Shown: positions 32,353 to 39,902 of the stretch, piece after piece
Position numbering within the stretch: the first letter of the stretch is position 1
How the letters are laid out: every line of letters starts with the position of its first letter
NCBI RefSeq assembly: GCF_014323725.1
Contig: NZ_JABVED010000001.1
Coordinates: 292,505-356,504 of the forward strand
DNA: 64,000 nucleotides
Reading direction: 5' to 3'
Source: Actinokineospora xionganensis
GTDB lineage: Bacteria > Actinomycetota > Actinomycetes > Mycobacteriales > Pseudonocardiaceae
Notes under the pieces: model-generated
What the model was told of the DNA's origin: nothing
Databases searched by the model: none
The model's input: only the letters and a program-made list of their open reading frames with translations
Translations under genes and position numbers: made by a program

Positions 32353-33342
32353 TCACTCCCTGAGGCTGGTGCCGGTCAGGTGCAGGAACACCGATTCCAG
32401 GTCCGGTTCGACCACCTGGACCGAGCGCACTGCGATGTCGGCGCGTTCAGCGGCGTCGAGCACGGCGGGCAGCACGGCGCGGCCGTCCTCGACGAGCAGG
32501 GTGACCATGCCGTCGCCGGAATCGGTGTGCGTGACACCGGTGAGCGCGGCGCAGGCGGTGGCGAACCCGGGCAGGTTCCCGGTGGCGGTCAGTTCGACCC
32601 GGTCGCGCTCGGCGACCTGGGCGACCAGTTCCCTTGGTGTGCCCTCGGCGATGAGCTTGCCGTGGTCGATGATGCCGACGCGGTCGCAGATGCGTTCGGC
32701 TTCCTCCATGTAGTGCGTGGTGTAGAGGACGGCCATGCCCGCGGCGCCGAAGGCGCGGACGCTGTCGAGGATCGCGTGTCTGCTCTGCGGGTCGACCCCG
32801 ACCGTGGGTTCGTCGAGAACGAGCAGGGTCGGGCGGTGCAGCAGCGCGGCGCCGATGTTGAGGCGTCTGCGCATGCCGCCGGAGAACGACTCGACCCGGT
32901 CGCCGCCGCGGTCGGTGAGCCCGGTCAGGTCGAGGACCTCGGCCACCCGCTCGGCCAGCTGCTTTCCGCGCAGCCGGTACATGTGGCCGAAGAACCGCAG
33001 GTTCTCCCGGGCGGTGAGGTCTGGGTAGAGGGCGACGTCCTGCGGCACGTACCCGACGAGGGCGCGGGCCGGGGCGCCGGGTGTCATGGGCAGCCCGGCG
33101 ACGGTGACCGTGCCGGCGTCGGCGGTGAGCAGCCCGCAGACCATGCGGATCGTGGTGCTCTTGCCCGCCCCGTTGGGGCCGAGCAGCCCGTAGGTCTCGC
33201 CGGGCGCGATGCGCAGGCTCACGTCGTCGATGGCGAGCCGGTCGCCGAACGATCGGGTGAGCCCCGCGCAGTCGAGGACCGCGGCGGGAGTGTCCGCGCC
33301 GCGGTCCGATCGGGTGTCGGTGAGGGTGAGCGCGCCGTCCAT
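32353..33342 (-). CDS. ABC transporter ATP-binding protein (DrrA/CcmA type)
   Basis: 329 residues. Walker A GPNGAGKST, Q-loop GYVPQDVALYPDLTARENL, signature FSGGMRRRLNIG, Walker B LLVLDEPTVGVDP and H-loop TTHYMEEAERICDR. The C-terminal about 90 residues form a small alpha/beta domain ending in LESVFLHLTG, as in drug-resistance ATPases. ATG 33342 (MDGALTLT) was chosen; the frame stays open upstream over the SHOCT gene as shadow sequence. It is 8 bp after that gene. Confidence 0.9.
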   Translation of the reverse strand: MDGALTLTDTRSDRGADTPAAVLDCAGLTRSFGDRLAIDDVSLRIAPGETYGLLGPNGAGKSTTIRMVCGLLTADAGTVTVAGLPMTPGAPARALVGYVPQDVALYPDLTARENLRFFGHMYRLRGKQLAERVAEVLDLTGLTDRGGDRVESFSGGMRRRLNIGAALLHRPTLLVLDEPTVGVDPQSRHAILDSVRAFGAAGMAVLYTTHYMEEAERICDRVGIIDHGKLIAEGTPRELVAQVAERDRVELTATGNLPGFATACAALTGVTHTDSGDGMVTLLVEDGRAVLPAVLDAAERADIAVRSVQVVEPDLESVFLHLTGTSLRE

Positions 33343-33350
33343 GGCGTCGG

Positions 33351-33587
33351 TCAGCCGGTCAGGGTGGATCGGCGGGCGCGGTACTCCTCGGCGTCGATCT
33401 CGCCGCGGGCGAAGCGCTCGTCGAGGATCGCGCGGGCGCCGGAGTCGGTGCGGTGCTTGCCGAAGTGGCGGATGACCAGGATTGCGACGGTGATCAGACC
33501 GCCCCAGAACACGATCATCGCGACGATCATCATCAGCGCACCCAGCCAGCCCATGCCGCCGTAGTTGCCGTAGTCCCATCCGTGCAT
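33351..33587 (-). CDS. Small SHOCT-domain membrane protein
   Basis: 78 residues: a Gly/Tyr/Met-rich N terminus (HGWDYGNYGGMGWLG), one membrane helix (about 17-40), and a C-terminal SHOCT motif ILDERFARGEIDAEEYRARR. SHOCT motifs are short helix pairs thought to aid oligomerisation. GAGGAG precedes the start. It lies between the Rv1738-like gene (25 bp upstream) and the ABC ATPase (8 bp downstream), so it may regulate or scaffold the exporter. Confidence 0.85.
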   Translation of the reverse strand: MHGWDYGNYGGMGWLGALMMIVAMIVFWGGLITVAILVIRHFGKHRTDSGARAILDERFARGEIDAEEYRARRSTLTG

Positions 33588-33612
33588 GTCGAACTCCTCG
33601 GTCGAGCCGCGA

Positions 33613-33882
33613 TCAGCGGGTCAGGTGGGCGGGGCGGTGGGTGACCGCCTCGATGTCGGTCACGGTCGCCTCGAGCAGTTTGTGCGCGAGGTCGGACAGG
33701 GCGCGGGCGGTGGCGAGTTCGTCGCCGATCTCGGGGACGTTCGTGTCGCTGGGGGCGAGCCGGGCGAGCCCGATGCCGACGAGGGCGGTGTTGTCCCGGG
33801 TGGTCAGGCGGGCCTTCGCGCGGGTGCGTTCCTCGTGCTCGTCGATGAAGATGTCGACGCGCCACTGCTTGGTTTCGGTCAT
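33613..33882 (-). CDS. DUF1876 protein, Rv1738-like
   Basis: 89 residues. [20 protein letters not shown], then [20 protein letters not shown] and [14 protein letters not shown] match M. tuberculosis Rv1738 along the full length. Rv1738 is among the most strongly DosR-induced genes, and its structure resembles hibernation-promoting factors, which suggested ribosome binding. Start at 33882 has AGGAGG. Paired DevR boxes lie 62-84 bp upstream. It leads the SHOCT/ABC exporter operon, a link not known from mycobacteria. Confidence 0.93.
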   Translation of the reverse strand: MTETKQWRVDIFIDEHEERTRAKARLTTRDNTALVGIGLARLAPSDTNVPEIGDELATARALSDLAHKLLEATVTDIEAVTHRPAHLTR

Positions 33883-33937
33883 GGTGTTCCTCCTGGGGTC
33901 GATACCCAGCGTGCGCGTGGGCGGGTGGGGTGGCCGA

Positions 33938-33973
33938 GGGGCGAAGGTCCCGTGCTCGCGGGACGATCGACGC
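33938..33973 (-). promoter_or_regulatory. Paired DevR/DosR boxes of the Rv1738-like/ABC operon
   Basis: GGGGCGAAGGTCCC (33938-33951, one mismatch) and GGGACGATCGACGC (33960-33973, two mismatches), centres 22 bp apart, 62 and 84 bp before the DUF1876 start. The second box ends at the stop of the next gene. Confidence 0.78.
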
Positions 33974-33974
33974 G

Positions 33975-34436
33975 TCAGCGCCGCGATGGGCGGCGGCGCA
34001 GGGACTCGATGGTGGTCCACGGGTCGACGTCGGCGTGCGTGGCTGCGGCGAGGCTGGCCCGGCAGGCGCGGACGAGTTGTCGGGTCGCGGCGGTGTCGGG
34101 GGTGCGGGAGCACTTCGGGCAGGTCAGTCGGACGGCGCCGGTGAGGGCGTCGATCGCGATGTTCACCGCGCAAGAGCAGTCGCGGCACCAGCGGTGTCCG
34201 GTTACGGGGATCACGTGCAGCGGTGAGGACACGCAGTCGTGCAGCCAGCGCCGGTGGGTCCGACAGGTCTTGCGGTCCAGCGGATTCAGGTCACCGTCCT
34301 CCGCTGCGTCCTCAATGGACAGTTCGACGGCGAGGCGGCGGTCGCGAAGGTCGGCGTAGCGGTCGCGGACGGGGCCCGCCGGTTCCACAGCCGGGGTCCG
34401 AGCGACGGTGGCGGTGGTGACTCGGTGCTGGAACAT
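33975..34436 (-). CDS. Hypothetical protein with putative zinc ribbon
   Basis: 153 residues, soluble. Residues about 25-60 are charged and helical ([20 protein letters not shown]). Around 60-110 lie [15 protein letters not shown] and LTCPKCSR, a CxxCxC ... CxxC arrangement that looks like a zinc ribbon, plus an earlier Cys/His pair ([14 protein letters not shown]). AAAGGAA precedes ATG 34436. No known family. The arrangement suggests nucleic-acid or protein binding, possibly a regulator. Its upstream region is shared with a divergent CBS-BON gene. Confidence 0.72.
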   Translation of the reverse strand: MFQHRVTTATVARTPAVEPAGPVRDRYADLRDRRLAVELSIEDAAEDGDLNPLDRKTCRTHRRWLHDCVSSPLHVIPVTGHRWCRDCSCAVNIAIDALTGAVRLTCPKCSRTPDTAATRQLVRACRASLAAATHADVDPWTTIESLRRRPSRR

Positions 34437-34582
34437 CGTCGGTTCCTTTCGGCGTGGTTTCGGTACCTGTCCACCATGACCGTCGGGCTGTGACCGCCAC
34501 CACATCCCATCCTCCCGTCTGTGCCGCGCCCTTCAGTCCTGGCAGGCGGGGACCAACGGCGCGGCGAGGGCCCTGGTGAACC

Positions 34583-34619
34583 GGGACCTTCGGCCGCCGT
34601 CGGCGGGGACTGCTGCTCT
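34583..34619 (+). promoter_or_regulatory. Paired DevR-like boxes before CBS-BON gene
   Basis: GGGACCTTCGGCCG (34583-34596) and GGGACTGCTGCTCT (34606-34619), centres 23 bp apart, 92 and 69 bp before the start at 34682. Left halves are perfect, right halves weak. The rest of 34437-34681 shows no gene. Confidence 0.6.
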
Positions 34620-34681
34620 GCCGCCAAGTCGGGACGACGGGTTGTCTGGAGGGGAGAAACCGAACGACACGGGAGGCGGAC

Positions 34682-35356
34682 ATGCCCGAACTGAAGGTGG
34701 CGGCCGTGATGGCGAAGAAGGTGGTCGCGGTCGACCCCGGCACACCGGTCAAGGACGTGATCTTGACCCTCGCGCGCAATGCGATCAGCGCCGTGCCGGT
34801 GCTCGACGAGCAGTTGCGGCCGCTCGGGGTCGTGTCCGAGGCCGACGCGCTGGCCAAGCGCGAATACCACGCGGGAACCGACGACCCGCCGCCCTGGTAT
34901 GCCCGCCGTGGGCGCAAAGCGCGGTGGCTCAAGGCGAAGGGCAGCACCGCGGCCGACATCATGACCTCGCCCGCGGTGACCGTCGGCGAGGATGAGCCGG
35001 TGACCGTCGCGGCCCGTCTGCTGGCAGAGAAGAAGCTGCGCAGGCTGTTCGTCGTGGACAAGACGGGCCGCGTCGTCGGGGTGCTCGCGCGCCGCGACGT
35101 TCTCGGCACGTTCCTGCGCGACGACGACGACATCCGCGCCGACATCGAGCGCCAGGTGCTGGCCAGGGGCATGTGGCTGATCCCGGGGACCGTGACCGTG
35201 AAGGTCCACGACGGCGTCGCCACCCTCTACGGGACGCTGGAGCACCGCAGCACCGCCGAGGTCGCCCGCGCCCTCACCGGGGCCGTCTCGGGGGTCGTGG
35301 GCGTGCGCAGCAACCTGCGCTACGAGATCGACGACGCGGTCAGCACCGGACTGTGA
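34682..35356 (+). CDS. CBS-domain pair plus BON domain protein, long linker
   Basis: 224 residues. CBS1 (AAVMAKKVVAVD) and CBS2 (DIMTSPAVTVGE) are separated by a longer basic linker (PPPWYARRGRKARWLKAKG) than in the paralogues. The BON domain (about 155-224) has GTVTVKVHDGVATLYGTLEH. GGGAGG precedes the ATG. The CBS linker in the protein at 54227 is similarly basic. Likely adenine-nucleotide-sensing; effector partner unknown. Confidence 0.88.
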   Translation: MPELKVAAVMAKKVVAVDPGTPVKDVILTLARNAISAVPVLDEQLRPLGVVSEADALAKREYHAGTDDPPPWYARRGRKARWLKAKGSTAADIMTSPAVTVGEDEPVTVAARLLAEKKLRRLFVVDKTGRVVGVLARRDVLGTFLRDDDDIRADIERQVLARGMWLIPGTVTVKVHDGVATLYGTLEHRSTAEVARALTGAVSGVVGVRSNLRYEIDDAVSTGL

Positions 35357-35364
35357 GGCGGGAC

Positions 35365-35619
35365 ATGACTCGCAAGAAGTGGAGTGACCTCAGGCCGGGG
35401 CAGCGCAGAGGGTTCATCGCGGCGAGTCTTGTCGAGTTCGCGCTCGCGGCCGCCGCGTGGACCGACCTGGCCCGCCGCACGCCGGAGCAGGTGCGTGGCC
35501 GCAAGCCGCTGTGGGCCGCGGCGATCGCGGTGAACTTCGTCGGCCCGATCGCCTACTTCTGCTGCGGCAGGCTGCCTGCTGAACGTGGGCGTGAGTCGGG
35601 TGGTGCGCGCGTTCTCTGA
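35365..35619 (+). CDS. Small PLDc_N-like membrane protein
   Basis: 84 residues: hydrophobic helix about 16-36 (FIAASLVEFALAAAAW), a loop TDLARRTPEQVRGRKPLW, and a second helix about 52-70 ending in FCCGR. This helix-loop-helix with VNFVGPIAYFCCGR is the phospholipase D nuclease N-terminal domain found alone in many actinobacteria. It follows the CBS-BON stop by 8 bp, so both are in one operon. Function unknown. Confidence 0.78.
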   Translation: MTRKKWSDLRPGQRRGFIAASLVEFALAAAAWTDLARRTPEQVRGRKPLWAAAIAVNFVGPIAYFCCGRLPAERGRESGGARVL

Positions 35620-35679
35620 GCTGGACGTGGGAAGTGACCGGTGGGCCTACGCCCACCGGTCACTTCCGTTCGCGCGGAT

Positions 35680-36699
35680 TCACCGATGTGCGCGGCAAGG
35701 CGCGGCGCCGGGCAGGAACGCGGTGACCTGCTCGGCCGGGCGGCGCCTGCTGCGGGGCAGGGTGGGGGCGGCGATCGGCGCCCAGCCGACCCGCAGCACG
35801 AGGTGGGGCACACCGGCCGAGTCGAGGACGTCCTCGTGGACGCTTTGCCTGCCGCCGGGAACTTCGACAACCTGTGACAAAGGGCAGGTGGCCAGCCCGA
35901 GATCGGTGGCGGCGAGCAGCATCGCGCTCGCGGCCTCACCGGCGCGCAGCCGCGACACCGGATCGTCCTGGGGGGTCGTCAGCACCAGCAGTTCCCCGCC
36001 GTCGAGCGCTGAGGGTTCCACAGTGGACTCGAGGAGGTCGCCGCGGGCGAAGGTGCGCATCCGCGTGTCGCCGTGGCAGCGTCTGCCCGCGGGGGCGCTC
36101 GCGCTCAGCACGCCCTCGGTGGCGGCGAGGCCGAGCCCGCTCCAGAGTGCCATCTCCATGTTGTAGGCGGGGTCGCTCTCCTGCTTGTCCGCCGCCAGTC
36201 CCATCGCCGTGGCGAGTCGGTGTCTGCGGATCGGGTCGGTGACCGGCACGGCGAGGACACCCTGCCGGGCGGCGTGCTCGACCAGCAGGTCCACATGTCC
36301 CTGGGGCACGGGCCACGACGAGTACCGGCGCCGGTCGGTGTGCCTGCCCGTGATCGCCGCCGCCAGCGCGACGTCCTCGTCGGACGGGTCGGCCGGGTGC
36401 AGCTCGATGGCCGCCAAATGGTCGGTGTCGGCCGGGTTGGGGATCCGGTGCACCCGGCTCGCCCAGCCCAGCGCCGCGAAGGCGACCCTGGCGTGGTGCA
36501 GGGTGGCGCCGCAGCTGAGGAGCAGGTCGTGCCCGTCGGGGTCGGTGACGTGCGCCTGCCGGGTCCAGTCGGCCATCAGGTGCAGCGACTGCCGCCCGAT
36601 GAGCCAGCGCCACGGCTGGGTGTTGTGCACCGACGGGGCGCGGGTGGCCAGGGCCAGCGCGCCGTACATGGTCTCGGGGTCGGGCCGGTGGCGGCTCAT
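35680..36699 (-). CDS. Acg/Rv3131-type nitroreductase family protein
   Basis: 339 residues with the family blocks ATRAPSVHNTQPWRW, DPDGHDLLLSCGATLHHAR, GRHTDRRRYSSWPV, GEAASAMLLAATDLGLATCPL and VLRVGW. The start at 36699 overlaps the flavodoxin stop by 4 bp (ATGA), so the flavodoxin-domain protein and this flavin protein are made together; electron or flavin exchange between them is plausible. A C-terminal tail after PAEQVTAFLPGA is slightly longer than in the other copies. Confidence 0.9.
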   Translation of the reverse strand: MSRHRPDPETMYGALALATRAPSVHNTQPWRWLIGRQSLHLMADWTRQAHVTDPDGHDLLLSCGATLHHARVAFAALGWASRVHRIPNPADTDHLAAIELHPADPSDEDVALAAAITGRHTDRRRYSSWPVPQGHVDLLVEHAARQGVLAVPVTDPIRRHRLATAMGLAADKQESDPAYNMEMALWSGLGLAATEGVLSASAPAGRRCHGDTRMRTFARGDLLESTVEPSALDGGELLVLTTPQDDPVSRLRAGEAASAMLLAATDLGLATCPLSQVVEVPGGRQSVHEDVLDSAGVPHLVLRVGWAPIAAPTLPRSRRRPAEQVTAFLPGAAPCRAHR

Positions 36700-37199
36700 C
36701 GGTGCTCCTCGCGGTCCCCGGTCAGGGCCGCGGCGAGGGTGCGGGCCCAGGCGAGGATCTCGTCCCAGTCGCGGGCGTCGCCCGGCATCCGCTTGGCCAG
36801 CAGCCGGTCGATCGGCCCGGTGGCGAGCTTCGGGTCCAGGCGCCCGCCGAACACGGTGGGCGGCGGTGCTCCGATGCGGCCCGCCCACTTCGCGGCGAAC
36901 GGCGACGGGGTGATCGTCTCCGGTCGCTTGCCGATCCAGCCGCTCTCGAAGAGCCATACCCGGCGGGCGGCCAGACCTGGGGCGTTGCGCTTGACGAAGC
37001 GGGATGCCTCCGGGCGCCACCGGCCCGCGTAGACCGCGCTGCCCAGCACGACGGTGTCATAGCCTTTGAGCGTGGTCACACCGGCCACGTCACGCACGTC
37101 CGCCGAAACCCCCAGCTTCAACAGTTCCACGCCGATGGCGTCGGCGATTTCCTTGGTGGAGCCCATTTTGCTCGCGTATGCGATGAGTACCTGAGTCAT
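36696..37199 (-). CDS. Flavodoxin-domain protein (HemG-like)
   Basis: 167 residues. FMN-phosphate loop VLIAYASKMGSTKEIADAI, then DTVVLGSAVYAGRWRPEASRF and RRVWLFESGWIG. Same family as the gene at 10985. It starts the operon with the Acg-type nitroreductase. Two DevR-like boxes (37235-37248 and 37257-37270) lie 42 and 64 bp before the start. No membrane segment. Confidence 0.87.
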   Translation of the reverse strand: MTQVLIAYASKMGSTKEIADAIGVELLKLGVSADVRDVAGVTTLKGYDTVVLGSAVYAGRWRPEASRFVKRNAPGLAARRVWLFESGWIGKRPETITPSPFAAKWAGRIGAPPPTVFGGRLDPKLATGPIDRLLAKRMPGDARDWDEILAWARTLAAALTGDREEHR

Positions 37200-37234
37200 G
37201 CGAACAGCGTCGCGCCGACACCGCGGCGGTGGCA

Positions 37235-37270
37235 GGGCAGTTGTTCCCGACCAGCGTCGACCTAAGTCAC
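37235..37270 (-). promoter_or_regulatory. Paired DevR-like boxes before flavodoxin/nitroreductase operon
   Basis: GGGCAGTTGTTCCC (37235-37248) and TCGACCTAAGTCAC (37257-37270), three mismatches each, centres 22 bp apart. The second overlaps the stop codon of the universal stress gene at 37267. Confidence 0.6.
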
Positions 37271-37707
37271 GCGGGCACCGTGACGACCGGGCAGCGGGCG
37301 TGGCGCAGGCAGTGTGCCCCGACGCTCCCGAGGACGAACTCGGCCAGTCGACTGTGCCTGGTCTTGCCGATCACCAGCATGGCCGCGGACTCGGCGAGCC
37401 TGGTGAGTTCGGCCCCGGGATCACCGTCGACGTGCAGTCTGCGGACTTCCGGGGCGCCCCAGACGCCCGCCCGGGCCGCCACGACCAGGTCGTAGAGGCG
37501 CGGGCTCGGACGGGCCTGTTCGAGCGGTGGCGCGGTGCCGTAGGGCATCGGGGTGAAGGCGGTGACGTGGGCGACGGTGACGGGGTAGCCGACTTCCACC
37601 GCGGTCACCGGCGCCCCGGTGGTGGCCGCGAGTTCCACCGCCCAGCGCAGGGCGGAGCGGCTCGCGGGTGAGCCGTCCACCCCGACCACGATCTCGTTGT
37701 TCGCCAT
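37267..37707 (-). CDS. Universal stress protein, single domain
   Basis: 146 residues; UspA fold opening IVVGVDGSPASRSAL and closing VIGKTRHSRLAEFVLGS. The loop is G-x2-R-x9-G-S, so one Gly of the ATP motif is replaced. ATG 37707 has GAGG at a normal distance; an ATG at 37731 would add 8 residues and overlap the lipoprotein stop by 4 bp (ATGA). Both are possible. Second gene of a two-gene operon with the GerMN lipoprotein. Confidence 0.87.
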   Translation of the reverse strand: MANNEIVVGVDGSPASRSALRWAVELAATTGAPVTAVEVGYPVTVAHVTAFTPMPYGTAPPLEQARPSPRLYDLVVAARAGVWGAPEVRRLHVDGDPGAELTRLAESAAMLVIGKTRHSRLAEFVLGSVGAHCLRHARCPVVTVPA

Positions 37708-37727
37708 TCGCGTGTGCCTCGGCGCGT

Positions 37728-38669
37728 TCATCGGGCGAGGTTGACGGGGATCTCGGCCACGACGACGCGGCTGCCATCCTTGGGCGAGGAGTACCAGGCG
37801 ATGAGCTTTCCGGTGCCTGCCTGGGGCGCGGTGAAGCGCAGGGTGACGTCGAAGGTGCCGCGGGTGCCGGTGCCCGAGGTGGCCATGACCCGCCGGTCGG
37901 TGAGTGAGCGGCCCCCGGAGTCGACGATCTGGAGTTGGAAGACAGCTTCGAAGGTGTTCGCCGTGCCGTACACACGCAGGGGGCTGCGCGCGGTGGTGCC
38001 GATAGTCGGCGATTCGATCAGCACGGCGGGGGAGAGGTCTTCGTAGTCGGCCCGGGTCTGCGGGTGGTCGAGGATGATCCCCTCGCCGCCGAAGACCGTC
38101 ACCGGGGCACCGTCGAGCCGGAAGTTCACCCGGTCGACCGTGGCGAACCGGGTCAGGGTGAACACGACCTGCGCGAGCCGCGCGGTCATCGACAGGGTGC
38201 CGCCGCCGGAGGCGAACGACCCGGACAGGTCCACGGTGGCGAGCCCGTCGCGCAGGGCGATGCCGCGCAGGGTCGTGCCCGCGGGGACCGCCGAGGTCAA
38301 CCCGGCCTGCTGTTCGGCCGCTGTGGGCCCCTGCAGCAGCGCGCGCACCGCCGCCGAGGCGACCGCGGGTGTCTGGACCTGCCTGCGGGTGGCGATCAGC
38401 TTCTCCCCGCGCAGGAAATACACCGACACGCCCGCGGTGGCGGCCGGGGGCTGGGTTGTGGGGGCGGGTGCGCTGGTCGTCGGCGCCGCGCTCGGTGGTG
38501 TGGTCGTCGGTGTGGCGGGTGTCGTGCTGGTGCTCGGTCCGCTGCTCGCGGTGCTGGTGCCGGTGGGTGGGGTCGGTTGTGGTGTGCCGGGTTCGGAACG
38601 GCCGCATCCGGTCGCCGTGGCGACCGTGGCGAGGAGAACACCGAGAACGACGTGTCCGCGAATGGACAT
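37728..38669 (-). CDS. GerMN/Gmad2-type lipoprotein
   Basis: 313 residues. Signal peptide with lipobox ATGC (Cys22), then a long Thr/Ser/Pro-rich linker (about 25-80), a GerMN domain (about 80-185, YFLRGEKLIATRRQV and RLDGAPVTVFG), and a C-terminal Gmad2 immunoglobulin-like domain (about 215-313). GerMN domains occur in LpqB-type and spore-germination lipoproteins. It should sit on the outer side of the membrane, with the linker spanning the cell wall. GGAGG precedes the start; DevR-like boxes lie 63 and 87 bp upstream. Confidence 0.87.
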   Translation of the reverse strand: MSIRGHVVLGVLLATVATATGCGRSEPGTPQPTPPTGTSTASSGPSTSTTPATPTTTPPSAAPTTSAPAPTTQPPAATAGVSVYFLRGEKLIATRRQVQTPAVASAAVRALLQGPTAAEQQAGLTSAVPAGTTLRGIALRDGLATVDLSGSFASGGGTLSMTARLAQVVFTLTRFATVDRVNFRLDGAPVTVFGGEGIILDHPQTRADYEDLSPAVLIESPTIGTTARSPLRVYGTANTFEAVFQLQIVDSGGRSLTDRRVMATSGTGTRGTFDVTLRFTAPQAGTGKLIAWYSSPKDGSRVVVAEIPVNLAR

Positions 38670-38725
38670 GGGAAGCCTCCATGGTCAGTTGAGGTGATCG
38701 CACACCGTCACCGGGTGGGCGCACA

Positions 38726-38812
38726 GTCGCCTAAGTCCCACCCGCCCAGTGCCCTTCGGCCGCGACAAGACCCGATGAGCCCTTCGGGTGCGGGTTCGGG
38801 GACCTGAGGACT
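38726..38812 (-). promoter_or_regulatory. DevR-like boxes before the GerMN lipoprotein and decayed ABC locus
   Basis: GTCGCCTAAGTCCC (38726-38739) and GTGCCCTTCGGCCG (38749-38762), centres 23 bp apart and 63-87 bp before the lipoprotein start. A further GGGACCTGAGGACT lies at 38799-38812, nearer the pseudogene. Only the GTCCC and GGGAC halves are exact. Confidence 0.5.
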
Positions 38813-38826
38813 TCCCGGCACGATCG

Positions 38827-38868
38827 CGAGTCCAACGTTCAAAACAACGAGTCCAACGTTCAGAACAT
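38827..38868. repeat. 21-bp tandem direct repeat, two copies
   Basis: CGAGTCCAACGTTCAAAACA(A) at 38827-38847 is followed at once by CGAGTCCAACGTTCAGAACA(T) at 38848-38868; 19 of 21 bases agree. Each copy has the palindrome AACGTT. Noncoding, upstream of a pseudogene; a protein-binding role or simple slippage are both possible. Confidence 0.8.
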
Positions 38869-38938
38869 CAACGGCGCCGGTCGTCGCCCAGCGTGAGGTG
38901 GGTTTCACCACCGGGTCGCGCCGGCGCAGCGTGGCGCC

Positions 38939-39352
38939 ATGACTACTGCGATCCGGACGGAGTCACTGGTCAAAGTCTTCGGCCGCACCCACGCCCTCGA
39001 CGGGATGGACCTTGAGGTCCGCACCGGTGAGGCCACGGGTTCCTCGGGCCGAACGGCGCCGGGAAGACCACCGCCCTGCGCGCGCTGCTCGGTCTGCTCC
39101 GGGTCGTCGGGGGACGGGCCACCGTCCTCGGTGCGGACCTGTGGGGTGGGCGCTGGTCGCGGTGATCGTGCTCAGCGACCTCGGCCCGCTGCTGGAGCTC
39201 GACCAGTGGGTCAGGACCTCTCGCCGTTCACCCACATCCCCTAACTCCCGGGCTCGGAGTGGACTGCCACACCGCTGCTCGGGTTGAGCGCCACCGCCGC
39301 GGTGATCAACGCGGCGGGCGTGGCCGGGTTCCGCCGCCGCGACCGCGGCTGA
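38939..39352 (+). pseudogene. Decayed ABC transporter locus: ATPase start fused to permease end
   Basis: The reading begins MTTAIRTESLVKVFGRTHALDGMDL, split here as the start of a DrrA-type ATPase. A frameshift follows near 39035: the Walker A region continues in another frame ([16 protein letters not shown]-like). A large deletion then joins to the C-terminal end of an ABC-2 permease: [20 protein letters not shown], a frame change, and LGLSATAAVINAAG with FRRRDRG before a TGA. Together these are two genes of a drug exporter reduced to about 414 bp. A product cannot be functional. Confidence 0.75.
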
Positions 39353-39369
39353 TCACAAGCGGTGCACAC

Positions 39370-39404
39370 AAGTCGGCGCCCGCCGGGAAGGCGGGCGCCG
39401 ACTT
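39370..39404. terminator. 15-bp perfect hairpin
   Basis: AAGTCGGCGCCCGCC (39370-39384) and its complement at 39390-39404 around GGGAA. It lies between the end of the pseudogene and the convergent GyrI-like gene and can serve both directions. Confidence 0.82.
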
Positions 39405-39419
39405 GCGAGGGCCGGTCGC

Positions 39420-39881
39420 CTACGTGGCCACCGGGACGGACACCTCGGTGAGCAGGTCGTCCACACCCGCGGCCTGGTCCGGGCCGACGAGGTAGGTCTC
39501 CGTGGGCGGGCCCGCAGCGCGCCTGCCCGAGGCCCGGATCCACTCGTCGAGGGCCTGGTGCGCGGCGCCGATGTCGTCGTAGGCGCCGCGGTGCCGGGTC
39601 GTGGCGACGGTGGCGGCCTCCTGCCGGACCACCCCGGCGGTGTCGTCGGCCGTGCCCACGGGGACGGTGAAGTCCACGTCGATCGGCTGGTCCGGGCGGA
39701 ACTCGCCGCGATAGGTGATGGCGGGCGGGCCGGTGATGGGCAGGTGGGCTCGGCCCGCCCGCTGGTACAGGTCCGCCATCGCCCCTGCGACGTCCTCGCC
39801 TATGGTCGCCGCGCGCAATGTGTGGCTCATCTTGAGCACCAGACGTGGCGGGGTGTCCTGAATCGAGATCTCATACGGCAT
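39420..39881 (-). CDS. GyrI-like small-molecule-binding domain protein
   Basis: 153 residues. The GyrI/AraC-effector (SHS2) pattern: MPYEISIQDTPPRLVLKMSH, central ITYRGEF, and a C-terminal EWIRASGRRAAGPPTETYLVG. Stand-alone members bind or hydrolyse small molecules, or act as gyrase inhibitors (SbmC). No DNA-binding domain. It starts 21 bp after the stop of the Acg-type nitroreductase, so both form one operon under the box at 40960. Confidence 0.85.
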   Translation of the reverse strand: MPYEISIQDTPPRLVLKMSHTLRAATIGEDVAGAMADLYQRAGRAHLPITGPPAITYRGEFRPDQPIDVDFTVPVGTADDTAGVVRQEAATVATTRHRGAYDDIGAAHQALDEWIRASGRRAAGPPTETYLVGPDQAAGVDDLLTEVSVPVAT

Positions 39882-39902
39882 GGTGGTCGTTCCCTTCGCA
39901 GA

